Assembly (NCBI GenBank): GCA_902798685.1
Contig: CADBXO010000017.1
Span: 1-37,188 of the forward strand
Length of the DNA: 37,188 nucleotides
Direction: 5' to 3'
Source: an uncultured Bacteroidales bacterium
GTDB lineage: Bacteria > Bacteroidota > Bacteroidia > Bacteroidales > Bacteroidaceae
The position numbers and the translations under genes were made by a program. A model generated the notes under the pieces. It worked only from the letters and a program-made list of their open reading frames with translations, searched no databases and was not told where the DNA came from. This document shows positions 14,960 to 22,942 of this stretch, piece after piece (the stretch's first letter is position 1; the number at the start of each line of letters is the position of its first letter).

Positions 14960-16453
14960 ATGAGAAGAATCGCCTTTGTACTGTTGCTGGCAGCCTCTAT
15001 GGTATGCCAGGCCGAGACCGTCATCAAAGTGTCAATGGACAACGCCATCCAGACCAACGGGGGCCGATGGGAAGGATGGGGCACCAGTCTTTGCTGGTGG
15101 GCCAACCGCATAGGCTATAACGAGACTCTGACTGCTAAGAGTGCAGGCCTGTTCTTTGATGCCGACAAGGGTCTTGGCCTGAACATTATGCGCTACAACG
15201 TAGGCGGAGGCGATGACCCCACACACCATCACATAACCCGCACTGACAGTGATGTTCCCGGCTGGATGTACATAGACGACAACGGAGAGCGCAAGTATGA
15301 CTATACGGCCGATGCCCGCCAGCTGAATGTGGTAAAAGCCGCCATGAAAGCTGCCGGTCAGGATGCCTATCTGGAGATTTTCAGCAACTCACCGCCATAC
15401 TTCATGACCAACAGTGGCTGCTCCACCGGTAACTTCAAGGCCGAGGAGAACAACATCAAGGATGATGAGTATGATGACTTTGCCGAGTATATGGCGCATG
15501 TGGCAAACTATATGACCCGTGAGATGAAACTCAAGGTCCGCAGCGTATCGCCCATGAACGAGCCCAACACCAACTACTGGCCCGCCATGAACTACAAGCA
15601 GGAGGGTTGCCATATCGATGCCGGTGAGGCTCAGTCCAAGCTGCTGGTGCTGACCAAGGAGGCACTTGGACGTTACGGTTTGAATGACATCGTTCTGACC
15701 ACCAGCGATGAGACCAATCCGGGTAAGCAGATTGAGGAGATAAAGACCTTAACCCCCGATGCCCGCGCTGCCATAAACCGCATCAGCGTGCATACCTATG
15801 GTATCAACAGCATCCGCGAGATGGGACAGCTGGCCAAGGACGAGAAGATAAACCTCTGGATGAGTGAGGTGGACGGTAACGGAACCGCCGGTCAGAATGC
15901 CGGAGAGATGGCTGCCGGACTGTGGCTGGCCGACAAGATCATATCAGACATTGAAGCGTTGGAGCCGTCGGCCTGGGTTCTCTGGCAGGTAATAGACACT
16001 CACATCAGTAAGGAGGGTTACAAGGGCCGTCGTGACGGAGGCCCGCTGCGCACCGCCGGAGGCTATTGGGGAACCGCCTGCGCAAACCACGATACCGGCG
16101 AGATCCTGCTTACCCAGAAGTACTACGCACTGGGCCAGTTCAGCCGCTACATCCGTCCCGGCTCCACTCTGATCCTCTGTCCCACCGACCGCCGCTCCGG
16201 CACCAAAGCCCTTGCCGCCGTCAGCAAAAAGCAGCTCACCATAGTCTGCACCAACACCACCGCTCAGGATAAGCCCATGACCTTTGATTTGAGTGATTTC
16301 AAGGTGAAAGGCAAGGTGCGTCAAATAAGAACCGCCGGACAGTTTGCCGACGGTGAACATTGGGCCGAAACCGACCTGGGTAAGATCAAAGAGAAAAAGT
16401 TGGAAGCCGTATTAGCTCCCAACTCTGTCACAACTTTCGTTATAAGCCTTTAG
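14960..16453 (+). CDS. glycoside hydrolase family 30 enzyme, probably endo-beta-1,6-galactanase
   Basis: A 497-residue secreted enzyme. The signal peptide MRRIAFVLLLAASMVCQA is followed by Glu. The fold begins GGRWEGWGTSLCWWANRIG, a GH30 hallmark close to the galactanase subfamily (GH30_5). The acid/base is Glu201 in SPMNEPNTNYW and the nucleophile is Glu303 in LWMSEVDG. The last 100 residues form the beta-sandwich that GH30 enzymes pack against the barrel. GH30_5 enzymes cut beta-1,6-galactan side chains of type II arabinogalactan; the subfamily is my best guess. There are no SusC/SusD, sulfatase or other glycosidase genes nearby, so it is an orphan outside a polysaccharide utilisation locus. 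Its last 14 bases overlap the end of mazG. Confidence 0.85.
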   Translation: MRRIAFVLLLAASMVCQAETVIKVSMDNAIQTNGGRWEGWGTSLCWWANRIGYNETLTAKSAGLFFDADKGLGLNIMRYNVGGGDDPTHHHITRTDSDVPGWMYIDDNGERKYDYTADARQLNVVKAAMKAAGQDAYLEIFSNSPPYFMTNSGCSTGNFKAEENNIKDDEYDDFAEYMAHVANYMTREMKLKVRSVSPMNEPNTNYWPAMNYKQEGCHIDAGEAQSKLLVLTKEALGRYGLNDIVLTTSDETNPGKQIEEIKTLTPDARAAINRISVHTYGINSIREMGQLAKDEKINLWMSEVDGNGTAGQNAGEMAAGLWLADKIISDIEALEPSAWVLWQVIDTHISKEGYKGRRDGGPLRTAGGYWGTACANHDTGEILLTQKYYALGQFSRYIRPGSTLILCPTDRRSGTKALAAVSKKQLTIVCTNTTAQDKPMTFDLSDFKVKGKVRQIRTAGQFADGEHWAETDLGKIKEKKLEAVLAPNSVTTFVISL

Positions 16454-17225
16454 CTTTGGCTTCATTCCATAAGGTATCCATCTCCTCAAGGGTCATATCC
16501 TTGAGCTGTTTGCCTTGGTTTATTGCTGCTTCCTCTACGTAGTTGAAGCGGCGGATGAACTTCTTGTTGGTGCGCTCCAAAGCGTCATCCGGATGGATCT
16601 TGTACAGGCGTGCTACGTTGATGATTGAGAAGAGCAGATCGCCAAGTTCGCTCTCAGCCTTCTCCTTATCTGCGGCGGCAATCTCCTGCTTGAGTTCGGC
16701 ATACTCCTCTTTTACCTTGTCCAGTGCGCCATCGGGCGTATCCCAGTCAAAACCTACATGAGCGGCCTTCTCCTGGATGCGGAATGCCTTGATGGTTGAG
16801 GGCAGGGCATCGGGCACACCAGCAAGTACGCGTTTGTTGCCGCCCTTCTCCTTGAGCTTGAGCTGTTCCCAGTTCTGCAGAACCTGTTCCTCGCCGTTTA
16901 CGTTGGTGGTGCCGTAAATGTGCGGATGACGGTAGATAAGCTTGTCGCAAAGCTTGTCACAAACGTCCTTGATGTCGTAATCGCCGGTCTCGCTGCCTAT
17001 CTTTGCGTAGAACACAACATGCAGCAGAACATCACCCAGCTCCTTGCAGATATCGGCCTTATTGTCCTTCATGATGGCATCACAGAGTTCATAAACCTCC
17101 TCAATGGTATTCTGGCGGAGTGAGTCATTTGTCTGTACACTGTCCCAAGGGCATTTCTCCCTGAGCTCATCCATTATGTCAAGCAGGCGGCCGAAAGCCT
17201 GCATCTGTTCCTCGCGTGTATGCAT
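16440..17225 (-). CDS. mazG: nucleoside triphosphate pyrophosphohydrolase MazG
   Basis: A 261-residue all-alpha NTP pyrophosphohydrolase that hydrolyses (d)NTPs to NMP and PPi, a house-cleaning role. It has two MazG repeats. The first holds the metal-binding set EEVYE (Glu42, Glu43, Glu46) with KELGD (Glu62, Asp65). The second repeats KEEYAELKQE and ESELGDLLFSI. The family phrase REKCPWD is at residues 22-28 and YRHPHIYG follows the first repeat. I chose the ATG at 17225 (MHTREEQMQAFG) because an extension to 17288 would cross its own promoter and the valS promoter. It overlaps the convergent GH30 gene by 14 bp. Confidence 0.92.
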   Translation of the reverse strand: MHTREEQMQAFGRLLDIMDELREKCPWDSVQTNDSLRQNTIEEVYELCDAIMKDNKADICKELGDVLLHVVFYAKIGSETGDYDIKDVCDKLCDKLIYRHPHIYGTTNVNGEEQVLQNWEQLKLKEKGGNKRVLAGVPDALPSTIKAFRIQEKAAHVGFDWDTPDGALDKVKEEYAELKQEIAAADKEKAESELGDLLFSIINVARLYKIHPDDALERTNKKFIRRFNYVEEAAINQGKQLKDMTLEEMDTLWNEAKAKGL

Positions 17226-17242
17226 ATTATTATATTTTAGCG

Positions 17243-17250
17243 CAAAATTA
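17243..17250 (-). promoter_or_regulatory. mazG -7 box (TAATTTTG, minus strand)
   Basis: An exact TAnnTTTG match 17 bases before the mazG ATG at 17225. It lies back to back with the valS -7 box, 13 bases apart, so the two divergent promoters overlap. Confidence 0.6.
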
Positions 17251-17263
17251 CACATTAAATCAG

Positions 17264-17271
17264 TACCTTTG
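17264..17271 (+). promoter_or_regulatory. valS -7 box (TACCTTTG)
   Basis: An exact TAnnTTTG match 32 bases before the valS ATG. No -33 TTTG is seen; its place is taken by the divergent mazG promoter. Confidence 0.65.
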
Positions 17272-17303
17272 CAGGCAATTTTAGACACAGGTAATATTTC
17301 TTT

Positions 17304-19994
17304 ATGGAATTAGCAAGCAAATACAACCCCGCTGATGTTGAGGGAAAGTGGTACAAGTACTGGGAGGATGGTAAGTTTTTTCACTCAGAGCCCGATGGCC
17401 GTGAGCCTTATACAATAGTCATTCCGCCACCAAACGTGACCGGTGTGCTGCATATGGGACATATGCTGAACAACACCATTCAGGATATCCTGGTGCGCCG
17501 TGCCCGCATGATGGGCAAGAACGCTCTTTGGGTGCCCGGAACTGACCACGCTTCTATCGCTACCGAGGCCAAGGTTGTTGCCAAGCTTGCAGCCCAAGGA
17601 ATAAAGAAGACAGACCTTACCCGTGAGGAGTTCCTCAAGCACGCATGGGAGTGGAAAGAGGAGCACGGAGGCATTATCCTCAAGCAGTTGCGCCGTCTGG
17701 GTTGCAGCTGTGACTGGGACCGCACCGCATTCACAATGGATGACCTGCGCTCTGAGAGCGTAATCAAGGTGTTCGTTGATCTGTACAACAAGGGCCTGAT
17801 CTACCGCGGCGTACGTATGGTAAACTGGGATCCCAAGGCTCAGACCGCTCTGAGTGATGAGGAGGTTGTTTACAAGGAGGAGCACAGCAAGCTGTACTAT
17901 CTAAAGTACTATGTTGCCGATGCAGCCGAGAACCCCGTAAAGACCACCGGTGTTGAGGGTGAGATTGTACACAAGGATGCCAAGGGCTACTACGCAGTGG
18001 TTGCCACCACACGTCCCGAGACCATCATGGGTGATACCGCTATGTGCATCAACCCCGCCGATCCCAAGAACGGCTGGCTGAAGGGTCACAAGGTTATCGT
18101 TCCCCTGGTGAACCGCGTTATACCTGTAATCGAGGATGATTATGTTGACATTGAGTTCGGTACCGGTTGCTTGAAGGTTACCCCTGCTCATGATGTCAAT
18201 GACTATATGCTGGGTGAGAAGTACAACCTGGAGACCATCGATATCTTCAATGACAACGGTACACTGAGCGAGAAGGCCGGTCTTTACATCGGCATGGACC
18301 GCTTTGCAGTAAAGAAGCAGATTGCCGTTGACCTGGAGGCTGCAGGCCTGCTGGAGAAGATGGAGGACTACACCAACAAGGTTGGCTACAGCGAGCGTAA
18401 TCCGGACACCGTAATTGAGCCCAAGCTCTCAATGCAGTGGTTCCTCAAGATGCAGCACTTTGCCGATATGGCTCTGCCTCCTGTAATGAATGATGAGCTC
18501 AAGTTCTATCCGCCCAAGTACAAGAACACATACCGCAACTGGCTGGAGAACATCAAGGACTGGTGCATCAGCCGTCAGCTCTGGTGGGGTCACAGAATTC
18601 CCGCATACTTCATGCCCAAGGGCGGCTTTGTAGTTGCCGAGACAATTGAGAAGGCAGTTGAGCTGGCACGCGCCAAGAGCGGTGACAACTCACTCACAGC
18701 TGCTGACCTGCGTCAGGATGAGGATGTGCTGGATACATGGTTCAGCTCATGGCTCTGGCCTATCAGCCTCTTTGACGGCATCAACAATCCCGACAATAAG
18801 GAGATTAACTACTACTATCCCACAAACGATCTGGTAACCGGTCCGGATATCATCTTCTTCTGGGTAGCACGTATGATCATGTCAGGTTACGAGTACCGCA
18901 AGGATATGCCTTTCAAGAACGTTTACTTTACCGGTATCGTACGTGACAAGCTGGGCCGCAAGATGAGTAAGTCACTCGGCAACTCACCTGATCCCATCGG
19001 CCTTATCGAGAAGTACGGCGCCGACGGCGTACGTATGGGTCTTATGCTCTCTGCACCTGCAGGTAACGACATCCCGTTCGATGAGGCTATCTGCGAGCAG
19101 GGCCGTAACTTCAACAACAAGATCTGGAATGCGTTCCGTCTGACACAGACCTGGACCGTAGCCGATATAGAGCAGCCCGAGAGCTCAAAGCTTGCAGTTG
19201 ACTGGTTCCGCAGCAAACTGAACAGCACCGCTGCCGAGATGGATGACCTGATGTCAAAGTACCGTATCAGCGAGGCTCTGATGGCAGTTTACAAACTGTT
19301 CTGGGATGAGTTTGCAAGCTGGTACCTGGAGATCATCAAGCCCGTTTACGGACAGCCCATCGACTCCAAGACCTACAACGCAACTCTGCAGTTGTTTGAG
19401 GAACTGCTCATGCTTCTGCATCCGTTCATGCCGTTCATTACCGAGGAACTCTGGCAGGCCGTACGCGAGCGTAAGGCAGGCGAGAGCATAATGAACCAGA
19501 GCATCGTTGACCTGGTTAAGGGTAAGGCCGATGCCAAGCTCCTGGCCCAGTTTGAGGATGCCAAGCAGATCGTTACCGAGGTCCGCTCGGTACGCAAGGC
19601 CAAGAACATCGGCCCCCGTGAGCCGCTAACCGTCGAGGCTGTGGGCTCCAACCCGCTTTCAGCACTTGACAGCGTGGTTCTGAAGATGGCCGGACTTGAG
19701 GAGATTGTTGTAGTAGCTGCCAAGAGCGAGGGCACAGCAGCATTCATGGTCGGAACCCAAGAGTACGCTGTACGTCTGGGCGGTCTGATTGATGTTGAGG
19801 CCGAGGTTAAGAAGATGGAGGCTGAGCTGGAGCATCTGGAGGGATTCCTGAAGGGTGTCAACGCCAAGCTTTCAAATGAGAACTTTGTGGCGCACGCACC
19901 TGCCGCCGTCGTTGAGAACGAGCGCAAGAAGCAGGCCGATGCCACTCAGAAGATTGCAACATTAAAGGAGAGCATTGCAGCTCTTAAGAAGTAA
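17304..19994 (+). CDS. valS: valyl-tRNA synthetase
   Basis: An 896-residue class I synthetase that charges tRNA-Val. The HIGH motif is HMGH at residues 50-53 within [15 protein letters not shown], and the KMSKS motif is at 553-557 in [14 protein letters not shown]. The large insertion between them is the editing domain that clears Thr-tRNA-Val ([13 protein letters not shown] and the [12 protein letters not shown] block). The anticodon-binding helical domain follows, and the C-terminus (about 835-896) is the ValS-specific coiled coil. The length fits the family. The stop overlaps the next ATG (TAATG), which links it to the downstream coiled-coil gene. Confidence 0.97.
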   Translation: MELASKYNPADVEGKWYKYWEDGKFFHSEPDGREPYTIVIPPPNVTGVLHMGHMLNNTIQDILVRRARMMGKNALWVPGTDHASIATEAKVVAKLAAQGIKKTDLTREEFLKHAWEWKEEHGGIILKQLRRLGCSCDWDRTAFTMDDLRSESVIKVFVDLYNKGLIYRGVRMVNWDPKAQTALSDEEVVYKEEHSKLYYLKYYVADAAENPVKTTGVEGEIVHKDAKGYYAVVATTRPETIMGDTAMCINPADPKNGWLKGHKVIVPLVNRVIPVIEDDYVDIEFGTGCLKVTPAHDVNDYMLGEKYNLETIDIFNDNGTLSEKAGLYIGMDRFAVKKQIAVDLEAAGLLEKMEDYTNKVGYSERNPDTVIEPKLSMQWFLKMQHFADMALPPVMNDELKFYPPKYKNTYRNWLENIKDWCISRQLWWGHRIPAYFMPKGGFVVAETIEKAVELARAKSGDNSLTAADLRQDEDVLDTWFSSWLWPISLFDGINNPDNKEINYYYPTNDLVTGPDIIFFWVARMIMSGYEYRKDMPFKNVYFTGIVRDKLGRKMSKSLGNSPDPIGLIEKYGADGVRMGLMLSAPAGNDIPFDEAICEQGRNFNNKIWNAFRLTQTWTVADIEQPESSKLAVDWFRSKLNSTAAEMDDLMSKYRISEALMAVYKLFWDEFASWYLEIIKPVYGQPIDSKTYNATLQLFEELLMLLHPFMPFITEELWQAVRERKAGESIMNQSIVDLVKGKADAKLLAQFEDAKQIVTEVRSVRKAKNIGPREPLTVEAVGSNPLSALDSVVLKMAGLEEIVVVAAKSEGTAAFMVGTQEYAVRLGGLIDVEAEVKKMEAELEHLEGFLKGVNAKLSNENFVAHAPAAVVENERKKQADATQKIATLKESIAALKK

Positions 19995-20908
19995 TGGAAG
20001 AAAACCAGGTAAAGACCAATGGTAGGTCAATATCGACCGGTGGAATTGTCGGTATTGTAATAGCCTTCATAGTAGTGGCAGGTATTGCCGTCTTCTATAT
20101 GCTGTCATGGCAGAAGAGCCAGCAGAACATTGAGGAGATGACCCAGCTCTTTGAGATTGAGAAGGAGGAGATGGAGAATGAGTACTCCGGATTCGCCGTT
20201 CAGTATGATGAGATGAAGGTTCATATCTCAAACGACTCACTGATCCGTCAGCTTGACCGTGAGAAGCAGCGTACACAGCAGCTTCTGGAGGAGCTGCGTC
20301 AGACCAAGGCTACCAATGCAGCTGAGATTACACGTCTCAAGAAGGAGCTCACAACCGTTCGTGCCGTGATGCGTACTTACGTGATGCAGATAGACTCTCT
20401 GGACCAGATCAACAAGCAGCTGGCCAAGGAGAACACCCGCGTAAAGCAGCAGTATCAGGAGCAGACCAAGGTTGTACAGCAGCTTACCGTTGATAAGGAG
20501 AAGGCCGAGGAGAAGGTGGCTCTGGCATCACAGCTTGATGCAGCCGCCATCACCGTCACTCCCCATAACAAGCGCGGCAAGGAGGAGCACAAGGTCAAGA
20601 ACGTTACCCAGTTCGTGGTCAACTTCACTATCGTAAAGAACATTACCGTTCAGACCGGTGAAAAGACCGTCTATCTCCGTATAACCAAACCCGACGGTGA
20701 GCCGTTGGTAAAGGATGCCAGCAACACGTTCAAGTATGAGAACGTGAATCTTGAATACTCAGCAAAGAAGTACATTGAGTACACCGGCGAGCAGCAGGAG
20801 GTTACCATGTACTGGGATGTTGAGGAATACCTTAGCGCAGGCACCTATAACGCCTATCTCTTTGTGGACGGCGTGATGATAGGTGAGCAGAGCGTTACAC
20901 TTAACTGA
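19994..20908 (+). CDS. membrane-anchored coiled-coil protein, function unknown
   Basis: A 304-residue protein. A polar N-terminus of 15 residues precedes one transmembrane helix (about 16-38, GGIVGIVIAFIVVAGIAVFYML). A long charged heptad-type coiled coil follows (about 40-180). The C-terminal 110 residues are beta-rich and look like a compact domain (VYLRITKPDGEPLV through GTYNAYLFVDGVMIGEQSVTL). The arrangement suggests a cytoplasmic N-terminus with coil and domain in the periplasm. The ATG overlaps the valS stop, and a DEAD-box helicase starts 13 bases after its stop. I know of no function; similar proteins appear in Bacteroidales as hypothetical genes. Confidence 0.7.
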   Translation: MEENQVKTNGRSISTGGIVGIVIAFIVVAGIAVFYMLSWQKSQQNIEEMTQLFEIEKEEMENEYSGFAVQYDEMKVHISNDSLIRQLDREKQRTQQLLEELRQTKATNAAEITRLKKELTTVRAVMRTYVMQIDSLDQINKQLAKENTRVKQQYQEQTKVVQQLTVDKEKAEEKVALASQLDAAAITVTPHNKRGKEEHKVKNVTQFVVNFTIVKNITVQTGEKTVYLRITKPDGEPLVKDASNTFKYENVNLEYSAKKYIEYTGEQQEVTMYWDVEEYLSAGTYNAYLFVDGVMIGEQSVTLN

Positions 20909-20921
20909 TAAACCCATTTAA

Positions 20922-22859
20922 ATGAGTTCATTCCGCGAGCTTGGCGTATCCGAGAGGATACTCAAGGCAATTGAGGAACTTGGATTTGAGCAGCCCATGC
21001 CGGTCCAGGAGGCTGTCATTCCCTATCTTCTGGAGGAGGGCAGCGGTGATGTTGTGGCTTTGGCCCAGACCGGTACCGGCAAGACCGCCGCATACGGTAT
21101 ACCTGTAATCCAGCAGACTGATGTAGACAGCAAGGACGCCCAGTTCCTTATCCTGAGTCCTACACGCGAGCTTTGCGTGCAGATAGCCAGTGACCTGGCC
21201 GATTTCTCACATTATATTGAGGGCCTGCACGTAATCCCCATGTACGGCGGTTCATCAATCGAGAACCAGATACGCAATTTCAAGCGCGGAGCACACGTCA
21301 TTGTAGCAACTCCGGGCCGTCTGATTGACCTTATGGAGCGCGGTGTGGTAAGCCTTGACACCATACGCACCGTCATCCTTGATGAGGCCGATGAGATGCT
21401 CAACATGGGATTCAGCGAGGATCTGGAGAAGATCCTGTCATCGGTCCCCGTAGAGCGTAAGATGCTTATGTTCTCGGCTACCATGAGCAAGGAGATCCAG
21501 GCTATATCGCAAAAGTATCTGAATCATGCCCGCGAGATTGTCATCGGCACACGAAATGAGGGTGCCGAGAACGTGGAGCATGTATACTATATGGTTCACG
21601 CCAAGGACAAGTACCTGGCGCTCAAGCGCATTGTCGACTACTATCCGTCAATATACGCAATCATATTCTGCCGTACCCGTCTGGAGACACAGGAGATTGC
21701 CGACAAGTTGATGCAGGACGGCTATAATGCCGATTCACTGCACGGTGACCTGTCACAGGCTCAGCGTGACCTGACCATGAACAAGTTCCGCAAGCACCAG
21801 CTGCAGTTGCTGGTTGCAACCGATGTGGCAGCACGCGGACTGGATGTGGACAACCTGACCCACGTAATCAATTTCGGTCTGCCCGATGACATTGAGAACT
21901 ATACCCACCGCAGCGGCCGTACCGGTCGTGCCGGCAAGAAGGGTATATCGATTTCAATCGTGAACCTGCGTGAGAAGGGTAAGATACGTTTCATCGAGAA
22001 GGCCATCGGCAAGACTTTCGTTCAGGGTACAATGCCTACCGGCACCCAGATTTGCGAGAAGCAGCTCTACAAGGTTATTGATGACCTGGAGCGTATCGAG
22101 GTCAATGAGGAACAGATCGAGGGCTTCCTTCCCGAGATATTCCGCCGTCTGGACTGGATGGACAAGAACGATATCATCAAGCGCATAGTAACCCGTGAAT
22201 TCGGCCGTTTTGTACGCTACTATCAGGATGCTCCCGAACTTGAGGAGGTTACCCGCAAGGATGCCGATGATGAAAAGCGTAAGAAGAAGGACCGTCACCG
22301 CGCACAGAAGGGTTACACCCGCTTCTTTATCAATATAGGTAAGAAGGATCACGTACAGCCCGTCCATATCATTGAGATGCTCAACCGCAATGTGGCCGGA
22401 CGCGTGGATGTGGGCCGAATAGACCTGATGCAGAGTTTCTCATTCTTTGAGTGCCCCGAGGAGTATGCCGAGGAGATACTCACCGGAATGGACGGTGTCA
22501 ACTACAAGGGCCGCCAGGTTCACGTAGAGGTTGCCGAGACCCGCTCTGAGGACGGAGCCCCGCGTGAGAAGAAATCTGAACGCAAACCTGAACGCAAGCA
22601 GGAGAGAAAGCCTGAGCGTAAACCGGAACACAAGCCGGAACGTAAGCCCGAAAGAGCACCCGGGAAGAATTCAAAGAAAGTCCAGGATGATGATGACTTC
22701 TGGAACAATTTCGAGAACGAGGACTGGCACCAGTTCTTCCGCAACGGTAACGGCAAACCCTCCAAGAAACACAAGGAGAACAAACCCGCAAAAAAGGAGA
22801 AGGTGAACGGCCGTAAAGCAGCCCGCACAGCAACCAGACCTAAACGCTCCCGCAGATAA
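20922..22859 (+). CDS. deaD: DEAD-box ATP-dependent RNA helicase (DeaD/CsdA type)
   Basis: A 645-residue RNA helicase, probably acting in ribosome assembly or RNA decay. The Q-motif (GFEQPMPVQ, 21-29), motif I AQTGTGKT (48-55), PTREL (80-84), TPGR (120-123), DEAD (154-157), SAT (185-187) and HRSGRTGR (329-336) are all intact. Residues about 460-540 form a DbpA-type RNA-binding domain. From about 547 the tail is strongly basic and holds a Pro-Glu-Arg-Lys repeat (553-578), then acidic and Lys-rich stretches. It is the third gene after valS. The stop codon lies inside the stem of the terminator at 22852. Confidence 0.94.
   Translation: MSSFRELGVSERILKAIEELGFEQPMPVQEAVIPYLLEEGSGDVVALAQTGTGKTAAYGIPVIQQTDVDSKDAQFLILSPTRELCVQIASDLADFSHYIEGLHVIPMYGGSSIENQIRNFKRGAHVIVATPGRLIDLMERGVVSLDTIRTVILDEADEMLNMGFSEDLEKILSSVPVERKMLMFSATMSKEIQAISQKYLNHAREIVIGTRNEGAENVEHVYYMVHAKDKYLALKRIVDYYPSIYAIIFCRTRLETQEIADKLMQDGYNADSLHGDLSQAQRDLTMNKFRKHQLQLLVATDVAARGLDVDNLTHVINFGLPDDIENYTHRSGRTGRAGKKGISISIVNLREKGKIRFIEKAIGKTFVQGTMPTGTQICEKQLYKVIDDLERIEVNEEQIEGFLPEIFRRLDWMDKNDIIKRIVTREFGRFVRYYQDAPELEEVTRKDADDEKRKKKDRHRAQKGYTRFFINIGKKDHVQPVHIIEMLNRNVAGRVDVGRIDLMQSFSFFECPEEYAEEILTGMDGVNYKGRQVHVEVAETRSEDGAPREKKSERKPERKQERKPERKPEHKPERKPERAPGKNSKKVQDDDDFWNNFENEDWHQFFRNGNGKPSKKHKENKPAKKEKVNGRKAARTATRPKRSRR
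22578..22655 (+). repeat. PERK tetrapeptide repeat in the helicase tail
   Basis: Residues 553-578 of the helicase read as imperfect ERKP/ERKQ/EHKP units, about six copies of four residues. The codons differ between copies, so the peptide pattern, not the DNA repeat, seems to be kept. Basic tails of this kind bind RNA non-specifically in other DEAD-box proteins. Confidence 0.7.
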
Positions 22860-22874
22860 ATATCTGCAGTTTTT
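22852..22874 (+). terminator. terminator overlapping the helicase stop codon
   Basis: GCAGAT pairs with ATCTGC around a 4-base loop, followed by AG and six T. The TAA at 22857-22859 is within the stem and loop, so a ribosome at the stop codon could interfere with folding. Confidence 0.7.
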
Positions 22875-22888
22875 TCGGTTTCAGACAT

Positions 22889-22940
22889 AAGGTAAGCAGT
22901 ATTTTATGTATGTTTGCGATACATAATTACTGCTTGCCTT
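22889..22940. repeat. long near-perfect palindrome at the MBOAT promoter
   Basis: Arms at 22889-22911 and 22919-22940 are inverted copies of about 22 bases, with one T/C difference and a small mismatch/1-base length difference, around a 7-base centre (GTTTGCG). The -7 box TATGTTTG starts in the last bases of the first arm and ends in the loop. Transcripts reading through from the helicase would fold this hairpin right before the MBOAT start, but transcripts from the local promoter would carry only the second arm. Confidence 0.8.
22909..22916 (+). promoter_or_regulatory. -7 box (TATGTTTG) of the MBOAT gene, in the palindrome centre
   Basis: An exact TAnnTTTG match 26 bases before the ATG at 22943. 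Its position makes an in-frame ATG at 22910 an unlikely start. Confidence 0.6.
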
Positions 22941-22942
22941 TT

